Shown here piece by piece: positions 8,963 through 16,562 of a stretch of DNA of 37,965 nucleotides; the stretch's first letter is position 1; every line of letters begins with the position of its first letter. Under the pieces are notes generated by a model. It was not told where the DNA came from. It was given only the letters and a program-made list of their open reading frames with translations, and searched no databases. Source of the DNA: an uncultured Johnsonella sp. (GTDB lineage Bacteria; Bacillota; Clostridia; Lachnospirales; Lachnospiraceae); the NCBI GenBank assembly GCA_937927235.1, contig CALBCM010000001.1, positions 1-37,965 of the forward strand. Direction: 5' to 3'. The position numbers were made by a program, and so were the translations under genes.

Positions 8963-9647
8963 ATTTATAGATAAGCTGTGCTATACCATACAAAATTGCA
9001 AGATGTGTCGGATAGTAAAAATAGAAAAAGCCCTTTGCAGCTTTCTTTCCGCGCTCGCCGTTGTATAAATATAAAATTGCAAGTGCAGCAAATGAAAATA
9101 TCTGTATTCCTCCGGTGTCTATTGAGATAAGGAATAATCCCAGTGCAAGAGCAAGCAGCTTTTCTTGTTTGCCGGACCCTAGCCATACTAGAACCGGGGT
9201 GATAATCCCATAAAAGCCATAATCGGTTTTAAGCCCATGAATTATCTTAAGCTGAAATAGACTGTAATAGGCAATTATTAATCCAAGTGCAATTAAACCC
9301 CAAATTACTTTGTCTTTGCTCTGAGTGCCGTCAGTTTGCCTTCTAATTTTTTCCACTGTGAAAATCAGAGCTATGGAGCAGGCAAAAGTAATTAAAATAG
9401 ATTGGTACAAGTTTTTTTCAGTTATATACATGGCTGTTGAGCATATAAGCCCGGTTCCGAATACTGAAAAGAAATATTTTTCTTTATTCTTTGTGTAGTT
9501 GCAGCCCTCTGCAATCATATAGGCAAAAATTGGAAATGCCATTCTGCCGATAATCCGCAATATTACAAACTGCGGAAAAAGTATATATCCTATATGGTCT
9601 ATTGTCATTGTAATAATGCCGATTATTTTTAATGTTGTTGCATTCAT
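8961..9647 (-). CDS. TraX-family integral membrane protein
   Basis: The protein begins MNATTLKIIGIITMTIDHIG, the hallmark TraX-family opening (conserved DHIG), and has about eight hydrophobic helices ending near FYPTH-like YFYYPTHLAILYGI. TraX was described as an F-pilin N-acetylase in conjugation, but chromosomal Firmicute homologues are acyltransferase-like membrane proteins of unclear role; no conjugation genes lie nearby. An ATG at 9710 is in frame, but I prefer ATG at 9647, which follows AGAGGCAGGG and gives the family's usual N-terminus. The resulting length is 228 residues, close to family members. Confidence 0.8.
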   Translation of the reverse strand: MNATTLKIIGIITMTIDHIGYILFPQFVILRIIGRMAFPIFAYMIAEGCNYTKNKEKYFFSVFGTGLICSTAMYITEKNLYQSILITFACSIALIFTVEKIRRQTDGTQSKDKVIWGLIALGLIIAYYSLFQLKIIHGLKTDYGFYGIITPVLVWLGSGKQEKLLALALGLFLISIDTGGIQIFSFAALAILYLYNGERGKKAAKGFFYFYYPTHLAILYGIAQLIYK

Positions 9648-9769
9648 GTACCCTGCCTCTGATATAATTACAGCCTTTAGCATTTCTTTAATAATAAGCT
9701 GCTGTATCACTGTAATTTTTACTGATATGATTTATATTTCCTAAAGCCATAGTGTATAATATTTTACTA

Positions 9770-9798
9770 TTGATGTAAAGCTTTAATTAGACTATAAA
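9770..9798 (+). promoter_or_regulatory. Candidate promoter for the two-component pair
   Basis: TTGATG (9770-9775) and TATAAA (9793-9798) are separated by 17 bp. Transcription would start near 9805, giving a leader of about 175 nt before the response regulator. Within that leader GCGGA (9919-9923) and TCCGC (9933-9937) can form a small hairpin. Confidence 0.45.
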
Positions 9799-9980
9799 AA
9801 ATAACGGAATAACCTTGGAGATTAATAATACTTTAGAAAATCTTTAGCTTTATAACCGGTTTAAATTTAAAAATATAGTGTATTCTTTTACTCGGAAGGT
9901 AAAATAGCAGGCAGGAAAGCGGACTGAGAATATCCGCCTGAAATTTATCATTGTAGGGTAAAGGAGGAGAGGAAGATGGT

Positions 9981-10685
9981 ATGATTACAGGTAAAATACT
10001 TTTAGTAGAGGACGATGAAGACATAAGGGCAGGCATTGATATGATATTGCAGTCACAGGGCTATGAGGTTTATCAGGCTAAGGACGGTGTTGAAGGGCTT
10101 GAGCTGATAGATAAATATGATATAGAGCTTGCAGTTGTTGATGTCATGATGCCTAAAATGGACGGCATTACTATGACTGCAAAACTTAGAAAAAAAACTG
10201 ATATACCTGTGATATTTTTATCTGCAAAATCAGAGGAGATAGATAAGATAATAGGTCTTAATATAGGTGCAGATGATTATGTTACAAAGCCGTTTACACC
10301 TATGGAGCTGCTTGCACGAATAAATTCACAGCTTAGGAGGTATAAAAGATTTATGGAAAGACTTGCTGTAAATAAAGAAAATAGCAGGCTTCACATAGTG
10401 GGCGGACTTGAGATAGATGAAGATAGCGTACAGGTCAGAGTTGACGGAGAGCCTGTAAAGTTGACACCTATGGAATATAAGATTTTGCTGCTTTTGGCAG
10501 GCAATCCGGGCAGGGTGTATTCTGCTGAGGAAATTTATGAAAACGTATGGCAGGAAAGAGCTGTAAATACAGAAACAGTGATGGTTCATATCAGAAATAT
10601 CAGAGAAAAGATAGAGCTCAATCCTAAAGAACCAAAATATTTAAAGGTGGTGTGGGGAATTGGATATAAAATTGAAAAACAATGA
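9981..10685 (+). CDS. OmpR-family response regulator
   Basis: This 234-residue protein has a receiver domain (about 1-120) with the acidic pocket EDD at 10-12, the phosphorylation site Asp54 in VVDVMMPKMDG and the conserved Lys103 in VTKPF. A C-terminal winged-helix DNA-binding domain ends with VHIRNIREKIE and VWGIGYKIE. It is phosphorylated by the kinase encoded immediately downstream, whose start overlaps its last codons by 26 bp. The ATG at 9981 lies behind GGAGGAGAGG; an overlapping ATG at 9976 opens only a two-codon frame. Gene targets are unknown; the divergent TraX gene and the downstream thioredoxin have separate promoters. Confidence 0.92.
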   Translation: MITGKILLVEDDEDIRAGIDMILQSQGYEVYQAKDGVEGLELIDKYDIELAVVDVMMPKMDGITMTAKLRKKTDIPVIFLSAKSEEIDKIIGLNIGADDYVTKPFTPMELLARINSQLRRYKRFMERLAVNKENSRLHIVGGLEIDEDSVQVRVDGEPVKLTPMEYKILLLLAGNPGRVYSAEEIYENVWQERAVNTETVMVHIRNIREKIELNPKEPKYLKVVWGIGYKIEKQ

Positions 10686-12291
10686 GAAGATAGCCAAGCT
10701 GTGCTTTGCGGCAGCAATAATCTTAGCGGCATTAATGACGGTGAGAAGGTATTCGGCAGCAGTTACTATAGGAAGGATAGGGCAAAGCACCTATGTAGAC
10801 TACAGAAATGAGGTGGTCTTCAGTGTAATAGTGGTATTTTTATTTATATTTGCTTTGAGCGGCATTATACTGCCTGCGTTTAAACAATTTAATTTCGGCA
10901 AAAGCCGTATTTTTAAGACTCCCCTTGAGGTGGTAGTTATCACGGGAGGGTTGTGCTTTGCGGTCCTTACAAATATGGCTCCCACGATAATTGAAGATTC
11001 GGCAAGCGGCTATCTGACAGAAGGCATTGCAAATATGTACAATATAGCTCCTTTGGCAGCGAAGATTATTATAATGGGCTTTAATATTGCTGCCTGGTGC
11101 TTTGGCTTTTTTGCAGCTTATTGGGGCTTTGCCTGTATCAGACAGGTTTTTGATTTAGGGATATTTGGATACATACTGGAAAGAACCCTAATAGGATCTG
11201 TAATTAAAAGCGGTATAAAGTCACTTATCGGAAAATACGATAGTTTTGAAAAATTTATACTTAATACGGATTTTACCTCAAAACCCTTAAAGAAGATAAT
11301 GGCGGTTATATTTATAAATTTTGCCGCATTTATAGGCATGGGAATGATTCTGCCGATATTTTCTAGTGGAAGCCTGCGTATTTATATGATTTTTCTTGTG
11401 TTAATTACTTTTATTTATTCATTTTTTGCATTTGTCTTATTTAAGAAAGCTTATGACACTGCAAATAAGGATTATGAAGAGCTGATAGGCAATATGGATA
11501 AGATTGCGGCAGGAGAATATATCTGGCAGGCAGAAGCTAAAGGAGTGTTTAAGACTGCCGAGCAGAAGCTTGTTCATATAGGCGAAGGCTTTAATGCCGC
11601 TGTTGAAAGGGAGGTGGCAAGTCAGAAAACTAAGACTGAGCTGATCACAAATGTTTCTCATGATTTAAAGACCCCGCTTACAGCTATTATCACCTATATA
11701 AATCTGCTGGAGGAGGCTTCAATAAGTGAAGAAGAAAGGAAAAATCACCTAGAGGTTTTAAAAAGGAAATCCAATAGATTAAAAATTCTCATAGAGGATT
11801 TATTTGAGGTAAGCAAGGCCAGCACCGGAGATATATCGCTGGACATTAAGGAAATTGATGTAGTCAGCATATTAAAGGAGCTGAAGCTTGAGCTTGATGA
11901 AAAAATACAGGAAAGCGGCATTGATTTTAAATGGGAGCTTCCTGATGAAAAAGTAATGCTTGAGCTTGATGGGCAGAAAACCTACAGGATATTTGAGAAT
12001 CTTATTATTAATATTATCAAGTATGGAATGGAAAAAACCAGAGCTTATATAGAAGCTGCCGAAAGTGATAATATAGTAACCGTCAGATTTATAAATATTT
12101 CCAGAGAGGAGCTTAATCAGGAAGCTAAATCTCTCACTGAGCGTTTTGTAAGAGGGGACAAGTCAAGGAATACGGAAGGCTCAGGACTTGGTCTTGCAAT
12201 AGCGAAGTCACTGACCGAGCTTCAGGACGGCAAATTTGATATTATTATTAATAAGGACCTTTTTACAGTTGAAATTCAATTTGAAAGATAA
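10660..12291 (+). CDS. Membrane sensor histidine kinase
   Basis: This 543-residue protein has about six hydrophobic segments in residues 1-270, a HAMP-like linker (around YEELIGNMDKIAAGEY), a dimerisation domain with the phospho-acceptor His334 in NVSHDLKTPLTAI, an N box FENLIINIIKYG (variant of NLxxNAxKYS) and the glycine box GSGLGLAIAKS. It autophosphorylates and hands the phosphate to the upstream response regulator. The start is TTG at 10660, inside the regulator gene; another in-frame TTG at 10672 is possible. The multi-helix N-terminus without a large extracellular loop suggests a signal sensed within or near the membrane, as in cell-envelope stress kinases. That last point is inference. 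Confidence 0.88.
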   Translation: MDIKLKNNEKIAKLCFAAAIILAALMTVRRYSAAVTIGRIGQSTYVDYRNEVVFSVIVVFLFIFALSGIILPAFKQFNFGKSRIFKTPLEVVVITGGLCFAVLTNMAPTIIEDSASGYLTEGIANMYNIAPLAAKIIIMGFNIAAWCFGFFAAYWGFACIRQVFDLGIFGYILERTLIGSVIKSGIKSLIGKYDSFEKFILNTDFTSKPLKKIMAVIFINFAAFIGMGMILPIFSSGSLRIYMIFLVLITFIYSFFAFVLFKKAYDTANKDYEELIGNMDKIAAGEYIWQAEAKGVFKTAEQKLVHIGEGFNAAVEREVASQKTKTELITNVSHDLKTPLTAIITYINLLEEASISEEERKNHLEVLKRKSNRLKILIEDLFEVSKASTGDISLDIKEIDVVSILKELKLELDEKIQESGIDFKWELPDEKVMLELDGQKTYRIFENLIINIIKYGMEKTRAYIEAAESDNIVTVRFINISREELNQEAKSLTERFVRGDKSRNTEGSGLGLAIAKSLTELQDGKFDIIINKDLFTVEIQFER

Positions 12292-12327
12292 GGGCGGAAA
12301 AATTTAAAACCTGTAATGAAAAAACTC

Positions 12328-12356
12328 TTGACAAAGATAAAATAGTTGTGTACAAT
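12328..12356 (+). promoter_or_regulatory. Strong promoter for thioredoxin
   Basis: A perfect -35 TTGACA (12328-12333) and a -10 TACAAT (12351-12356) have ideal 17-bp spacing. The predicted transcript starts near 12363 and has a leader of about 110 nt. Confidence 0.85.
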
Positions 12357-12383
12357 TAAAGCAAATCAGTTTTATAAAATTAA

Positions 12384-12428
12384 ATATAAGGCAGATACAG
12401 CTTTAAGGGCTGTATAACCGCCCTATAT
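12384..12428 (+). ncRNA. Two-part stem-loop in the trxA leader
   Basis: An outer stem ATATAAGGC (12384-12392) with GCCCTATAT (12420-12428) has one mismatch. It encloses an inner perfect stem ATACAGC (12395-12401) with GCTGTAT (12409-12415). A competing 5-bp stem AGGGC/GCCCT is also possible. The element lies in the untranslated leader and is not followed by a U-run, so it is not a terminator. It does not match any riboswitch I recognise. Confidence 0.4.
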
Positions 12429-12473
12429 CCAGGTACAAAAATATTAGATATTAAATAGACAGGAGGAATAATA

Positions 12474-12785
12474 ATGTCAGCATTACAGGTAACAGCAGAA
12501 AATTTTGAAAAAGAGGTACTTCAGTCAGAAATTCCGGTTTTAGTAGATTTTTGGGCTACTTGGTGTGGTCCCTGCCAGGCACTTCTCCCGGTGATAGAAG
12601 AGCTTGCAGCTGAAGCTAAGGGATTTAAAGTAGTTAAGCTGAATGTAGATGAGGCAGCTGAGCTTGCAAGAAAATACAGGGTGATGTCAGTTCCTACACT
12701 GCTTGTATTTAAAAACGGTGAAGCTGTTAAGAGGTCAGTGGGAGCAATTCCTAAAGATGAGATTATAGAGCTTGTCAATGTTTAA
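12474..12785 (+). CDS. trxA: Thioredoxin
   Basis: This 103-residue protein has the classic redox site WCGPC with Cys31 and Cys34, the buried Asp25 in LVDFWA, and the cis-proline loop MSVPTLLVFKNG. It reduces disulfides of cytosolic proteins using electrons from thioredoxin reductase, which is not encoded here. The length is normal for the family. ATG at 12474 follows CAGGAGGAATAATA. It is a single-gene transcript with its own consensus promoter, a folded leader and a terminator just downstream. Confidence 0.95.
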   Translation: MSALQVTAENFEKEVLQSEIPVLVDFWATWCGPCQALLPVIEELAAEAKGFKVVKLNVDEAAELARKYRVMSVPTLLVFKNGEAVKRSVGAIPKDEIIELVNV

Positions 12786-12803
12786 TTAACTGTTCTGCAT
12801 AAT

Positions 12804-12867
12804 AAAGTATTATATTTTTTGCCGCTGCCGCCTTATAAAACAGGTGTTGCAGCGGCATTTGTACTTT
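12804..12867 (+). terminator. Terminator of trxA
   Basis: TGCCGCTGC (12820-12828) pairs perfectly with GCAGCGGCA (12849-12857), and the T-rich stretch TTTGTACTTT follows. Flanking AAAGTA and TACTTT can extend the stem. Confidence 0.8.
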
Positions 12868-12908
12868 AATTTTAAAAAAAAAGTAGGGAATTCGTAAGAA
12901 ATAGCGTC

Positions 12909-12937
12909 TTGCCGAAATAGAAGACTTCGTATAGAAT
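12909..12937 (+). promoter_or_regulatory. Candidate promoter for ireB
   Basis: TTGCCG (12909-12914) and TAGAAT (12932-12937) are separated by 17 bp, just upstream of the ireB ribosome binding site. Confidence 0.5.
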
Positions 12938-12965
12938 GTTGAAGTAAAAGAGAGGCGTGGATAAC

Positions 12966-13232
12966 ATGGATGATTATAAAAAAGATACAGTATTTTTCAA
13001 TACTGTAAAGGAAAATAAGGCAGATGTAGGGGAGGTTCTGACAGAGGTTTATACCGCACTTTCAGAGAAGGGCTATAAACCGATAAATCAGATTGTAGGC
13101 TATATTATGTCGGGTGACCCTACATATATTACAAGCTATAAAGGCGCAAGGAGTCTTATTGTCAAGGTTGAAAGGGATGAGATTTTAGAAGAGCTTTTAA
13201 GAAATTATATAGGGACAAAGCTTAAGAGATGA
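12966..13232 (+). CDS. ireB: IreB-family regulatory phosphoprotein
   Basis: This 88-residue protein matches the IreB (YrzL, UPF0297) family by its core LTEVYTALSEKGYKPINQIV followed by GYIMSGDPTYI and a C-terminal ERDEILEELLRNYIG. In Enterococcus, IreB is a substrate of the Ser/Thr kinase IreK and negatively affects cephalosporin resistance; a similar cell-wall signalling role is likely but not shown here. An upstream in-frame GTG at 12957 lies too close to the GAGG at 12952, so I prefer ATG at 12966. The order ireB-ruvX-DUF1292 is the standard Firmicute arrangement, though here a pair of terminators lies between ireB and ruvX. Confidence 0.88.
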   Translation: MDDYKKDTVFFNTVKENKADVGEVLTEVYTALSEKGYKPINQIVGYIMSGDPTYITSYKGARSLIVKVERDEILEELLRNYIGTKLKR

Positions 13233-13265
13233 TAATTGTCGGATTAAGTCCGGCAATTATTTGTG
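13232..13265 (+). terminator. Terminator of ireB
   Basis: ATAATTGTCGG (13232-13242) pairs with CCGGCAATTAT (13250-13260), with one G-U pair and a 7-nt loop, followed by TTTGTG. The stem begins within the ireB stop codon. Confidence 0.75.
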
Positions 13266-13348
13266 TATTGCCTTATAATATTTTAAAAACCATGTGGAAC
13301 AGCCGTTATGGCTCTTGTCATTACAAAAAAATGTAAGGTGAAGCAGGC

Positions 13349-13376
13349 AGTTGACCCGGAGGGTCAGCTTATTTTT
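13349..13376 (+). terminator. Second terminator or attenuator just upstream of ruvX
   Basis: AGTTGACCC (13349-13357) pairs with GGGTCAGCT (13361-13369) around the triloop GGA, with one G-U pair, and is followed by TATTTTT. It lies only 32 bp before the ruvX start. Confidence 0.6.
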
Positions 13377-13378
13377 GG

Positions 13379-13407
13379 TTGACAAAGCTTGAAAAGAAAG
13401 GTATAAA
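13379..13407 (+). promoter_or_regulatory. Near-consensus promoter sequence abutting the ruvX start
   Basis: TTGACA (13379-13384), a 17-bp spacer and TATAAA (13402-13407) end exactly at the base before ATG 13408. A start site about seven bases downstream would lie inside the coding region, so this could transcribe ruvX only if translation began further in. It may be coincidental or drive the downstream genes. Confidence 0.35.
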
Positions 13408-13830
13408 ATGCATTTGATGGCTCTTGACTATGGCTCAAGGACTGTAGGTGTTGCAGTAAGCGATGCACTTGGCATTACCGCATTGCCGCTTGAAACCATA
13501 AAAAGAAAAAGTGAAAATAAATTAAGAAGAACTCTTTCAAGACTGGAAGAAATTATAAATGAGAGAAAAACCGAGCTTATAATTCTTGGAAAGCCACTTA
13601 ATATGGACGGCAGCGAGGGAGAAAGGGTTGAAAGATGCACTGAATTTAAAATATTGCTTGAAAAAAGATGCTTGCTGCCGGTGATATGGCAGGATGAAAG
13701 GCTGTCGACACTTGAAGCTAGGCAGGTTCTTGAAGCCGGCGGGGTAAAAAGACAGGATATGAAAAAAAATATTGACAGTGTCGCAGCCGCAATTATATTA
13801 AAGGAATATATGTCAGGTCTAAACAAATAA
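13408..13830 (+). CDS. ruvX: RuvX/YqgF family Holliday junction resolvase-like nuclease
   Basis: This 140-residue RNase H-fold protein begins MHLMALDYGSRTVGVAVSD, with catalytic Asp7. It also has the family's LGKPLNMDGSEG loop, the WQDERLST motif and the last acidic residue in KKNIDSVAAAIIL. The family is annotated as a putative Holliday junction resolvase and is known to help process the 5' end of 16S rRNA in E. coli. The length is typical. ATG at 13408 follows AGAAAGG. It is part of the conserved ireB-ruvX-DUF1292 cluster, and DUF1292 follows 15 bp later. Confidence 0.92.
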   Translation: MHLMALDYGSRTVGVAVSDALGITALPLETIKRKSENKLRRTLSRLEEIINERKTELIILGKPLNMDGSEGERVERCTEFKILLEKRCLLPVIWQDERLSTLEARQVLEAGGVKRQDMKKNIDSVAAAIILKEYMSGLNK

Positions 13831-13845
13831 CAGGGAGGGGAATAT

Positions 13846-14202
13846 ATGACTAAGAAAAATAAAGAACACATAAGTTTTGTTGACAGGATACAGAGCTTTG
13901 CCAAGCGAGAAAAGGATGAAAAGAAGAGCAAGGGAAGTACCAAGATTACAATGGTGGATGAGGACGGCGTAGAAATTGAGCTTTATGTGGTTGAAAAGAC
14001 AAAATTAAATGGCTTATCTTATATTTTAGTGACCGAGGTGCCGGAGGATGAAGACGGAGAGTGCTATATTATGAGAGACTGCTCAAATGATGGAGACGAA
14101 GAAGCAAGCTATGTAATGGTAGATGACGAATATGAATCAGAATATGTTTTCGAGGTGTTTGAGCAGCTTATGGATGGTCAGGACATAGACCTTGAAAAAT
14201 AA
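13846..14202 (+). CDS. DUF1292 protein (YrzB-like)
   Basis: This is a 118-residue acidic, soluble protein. The core, from ITMVDEDGVEIELYVVEKTK to a tail rich in Glu and Asp, matches DUF1292, an uncharacterised family that almost always follows ireB and ruvX in Firmicutes. The N-terminal 35 residues are basic and polar, longer than in Bacillus YrzB. ATG at 13846 follows CAGGGAGGGG. No catalytic motif is seen. The family's function is unknown; linkage suggests the same cellular setting as IreB and RuvX. Confidence 0.82.
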   Translation: MTKKNKEHISFVDRIQSFAKREKDEKKSKGSTKITMVDEDGVEIELYVVEKTKLNGLSYILVTEVPEDEDGECYIMRDCSNDGDEEASYVMVDDEYESEYVFEVFEQLMDGQDIDLEK

Positions 14203-14274
14203 TTAAAAAATATTTATAAGGTAAGGAGCGTGAAGCCCTTGGGCTGAATTTATTAATGAAATGGAGGGACTTAA

Positions 14275-16524
14275 TTGAACGAGAATACAACAAATGATTC
14301 TTTAAATGCTATAAAACATCTTAAAGAAATTCAAATGAACCTGAATAAAGAATCAAATTCAGAAAGCTTATTAAAAGAGGAAAATAATAAAGAACAAAAT
14401 GAAAATAATTTAGTTAACGGTGATGAATTAAACCCTAAGAAAAAAAAGAAAAATACTAAAAAAACGCTGCGTGCAGCGGTTTCGGATACTGCAGAAAACG
14501 CCAAGAAATTGAGAAGCAGAAAAACACCCAGTTTAAGAGAAATAGCTTATGAAATAGAGCAGGAAAAAAATTTAAAGCCTAAAAATGAAGAGGAGCTTGA
14601 AAAAATTCTTGAAAAAACTCCTCAGGATGCACTTATAGATAATTTTTTTGACAGCGTAAGTCCTGCAAAGAAAAAGGCAGCGAAAAAAGGTGTTAAATCA
14701 AAGGGTATTGAAGAAACTGATGATAAACAAGCCGAGATACTTCTTAAAACTCTTAAAGAGCTTGAAACAGGCAGTACGGCAGCTTCAAAAACTACGCTTT
14801 CAAGCATACTTTCAGGCGAAACCGTGATAGAGCCTAAGAAAACTAGAGGAAGAAAGCCCAAAGCTCCCAAAAAAGTAAAGATAATACCTCTGGGAGGACT
14901 GGAGCAAATAGGTATGAATATAACTGCCTTTGAATATGAGGACAGTATATTTGTAGTAGACTGCGGGCTTGCCTTTCCAAGTGATGATATGCTTGGAATA
15001 GATTTAGTTATTCCGGATATAAGCTATTTAAAGGATAATTACTTAAAGGTTAAGGGCTTTTGTATAACACATGGGCATGAAGACCACATAGGCTCCCTTC
15101 CCTATATTTTAAAGCAGCTTAACGTACCTGTTTATGGAACTAAGCTTACTCTCGCACTGATTAATAAAAAGCTTGTTGAACACGGTATAGATAAGACCTC
15201 AAAGCTTATAGAAGTAAAATATGGACAAACAGTCGAGCTTGGAGATTTTAAGGTTGAATTTATAAAAACCAACCATTCAATAGCTGATTCGGCAGCGCTG
15301 GCAATTTTTTCTCCGGCCGGCATTATATTTCACACGGGAGATTTTAAGATTGACTATACACCGGTATTCGGTGAGTCGAATGACCTTCAGAGAATGGCAG
15401 AAATAGGAAAACAGGGCTGTCTTGCTATGCTCTGTGAATCTACCAATGCCGCCAAACCGGGATTTACTATGTCTGAAAAAACGGTGGGTAAAACCTTTGA
15501 TTTAATCTTTGCGGAGCACCGCAATAAAAGAATCCTCGTTGCTACCTTTGCTTCCAATGTCGACAGAGTACAGCAGATAATAAATACTGCATATAAGCAT
15601 GACAGAAAGGTTGTGGTGGAAGGCAGGAGCATGGTCAATGTTATAGGTGTGGCAGGTGAGCTTAATTATATTAATATTCCTGAGGGAACGCTGATAGATA
15701 TTGATCATCTTAAGGATTATCCTCCTGAGAAGACAGTTATTATAACTACGGGAAGCCAGGGTGAGAGCATGGCGGCACTTTCGCGCATGTCCTCCTCGCT
15801 TCATAAAAAAGTGACTATCACCTCTGATGACGTTGTCATTATGAGCTCTTCACCTATACCGGGGAATGAAAAGGCGGTCAATAAGGTAATAAATGAGCTG
15901 TCAATTAAGGGAGCTGAGGTTATATTTCAGGATACTCATGTTTCAGGGCATGCTTGTCAGGAGGAAATCAAGCTTATGTATTCACTGCTCAAGCCTAAAT
16001 ACTCGCTGCCTATACATGGCGAATACAGGCACAGACTCGCCCAGCGAGGCATTGCCGAAGCTATGGGCATGGCGAGAGAAAATGTACTGATAATGTCTTC
16101 GGGAGATGTAGTGGAGGTAAGCGAAAAATCCTGTGAGGTAGTAAATCATGTTGAAGCAGGAAGTATATTTGTAGACGGCCTTGGAGTCGGAGATGTCGGA
16201 AATATAGTGCTTAGAGATAGACAAAATCTTGCTCAAAATGGTATTATAATAGTGGCTATGTCACTTGAAAGAGGAACTAACAGACTGCTTTCAGGTCCCG
16301 ATATAATTTCAAGGGGATTTGTGTATATCAGAGAATCGGGAGACCTTATAGGTGAGGCTGAGGATGTGGTAAGAACAGCTGTAAGGGATTGTCTTGCTGC
16401 CGGAGTTAATGACTGGATAAAGATGAAGGCTATAACCAGAGATGCCTTAAGTGATTTTCTTTGGAAAAAAATCAAGAGAAATCCTGTGATATTGCCTATA
16501 ATTATGGACATACATGATAAATAA
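14275..16524 (+). CDS. rnj: Ribonuclease J with a long charged N-terminal extension
   Basis: This 749-residue protein has a beta-lactamase/beta-CASP ribonuclease core starting near residue 200 (KVKIIPLGGLEQIGMNITAF). The zinc-binding motif is H266-x-H268-x-D270-H271 in THGHEDHIGS, followed by HTGDFKID; the beta-CASP motifs include SGHACQEEIK and PIHGEYRH. RNase J degrades and matures mRNA and rRNA as a 5' exonuclease and endonuclease. The usual length is about 555 residues. The additional 200 N-terminal residues are rich in Lys, Glu and Asn, low in complexity and presumably disordered. The start is TTG at 14275, six bases after GGAGGG. No internal ATG with a good ribosome binding site is seen near the core, so I judge the extension real. 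Confidence 0.93.
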   Translation: MNENTTNDSLNAIKHLKEIQMNLNKESNSESLLKEENNKEQNENNLVNGDELNPKKKKKNTKKTLRAAVSDTAENAKKLRSRKTPSLREIAYEIEQEKNLKPKNEEELEKILEKTPQDALIDNFFDSVSPAKKKAAKKGVKSKGIEETDDKQAEILLKTLKELETGSTAASKTTLSSILSGETVIEPKKTRGRKPKAPKKVKIIPLGGLEQIGMNITAFEYEDSIFVVDCGLAFPSDDMLGIDLVIPDISYLKDNYLKVKGFCITHGHEDHIGSLPYILKQLNVPVYGTKLTLALINKKLVEHGIDKTSKLIEVKYGQTVELGDFKVEFIKTNHSIADSAALAIFSPAGIIFHTGDFKIDYTPVFGESNDLQRMAEIGKQGCLAMLCESTNAAKPGFTMSEKTVGKTFDLIFAEHRNKRILVATFASNVDRVQQIINTAYKHDRKVVVEGRSMVNVIGVAGELNYINIPEGTLIDIDHLKDYPPEKTVIITTGSQGESMAALSRMSSSLHKKVTITSDDVVIMSSSPIPGNEKAVNKVINELSIKGAEVIFQDTHVSGHACQEEIKLMYSLLKPKYSLPIHGEYRHRLAQRGIAEAMGMARENVLIMSSGDVVEVSEKSCEVVNHVEAGSIFVDGLGVGDVGNIVLRDRQNLAQNGIIIVAMSLERGTNRLLSGPDIISRGFVYIRESGDLIGEAEDVVRTAVRDCLAAGVNDWIKMKAITRDALSDFLWKKIKRNPVILPIIMDIHDK

Positions 16525-16562
16525 GGTTTAGGTTTGATTAGCTTTTTGTGAGGTTAAAAAGT

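Noticed and set aside
8961..9647. TraX as evidence for a conjugative element
   Set aside because: No relaxase, coupling protein, pilus gene or integrase is nearby, and chromosomal TraX homologues are common in Firmicutes.
13428..13943. 171-codon minus-strand frame opposite ruvX
   Set aside because: It runs across two clear plus-strand genes, and its composition (Ser/Leu/Phe-rich) is what the antisense of Lys/Glu-rich genes gives.
14234..14245. Palindrome AGCCCTTGGGCT before the RNase J gene
   Set aside because: The stem is only about 4 bp with a sensible loop, and no other regulatory sign is present.
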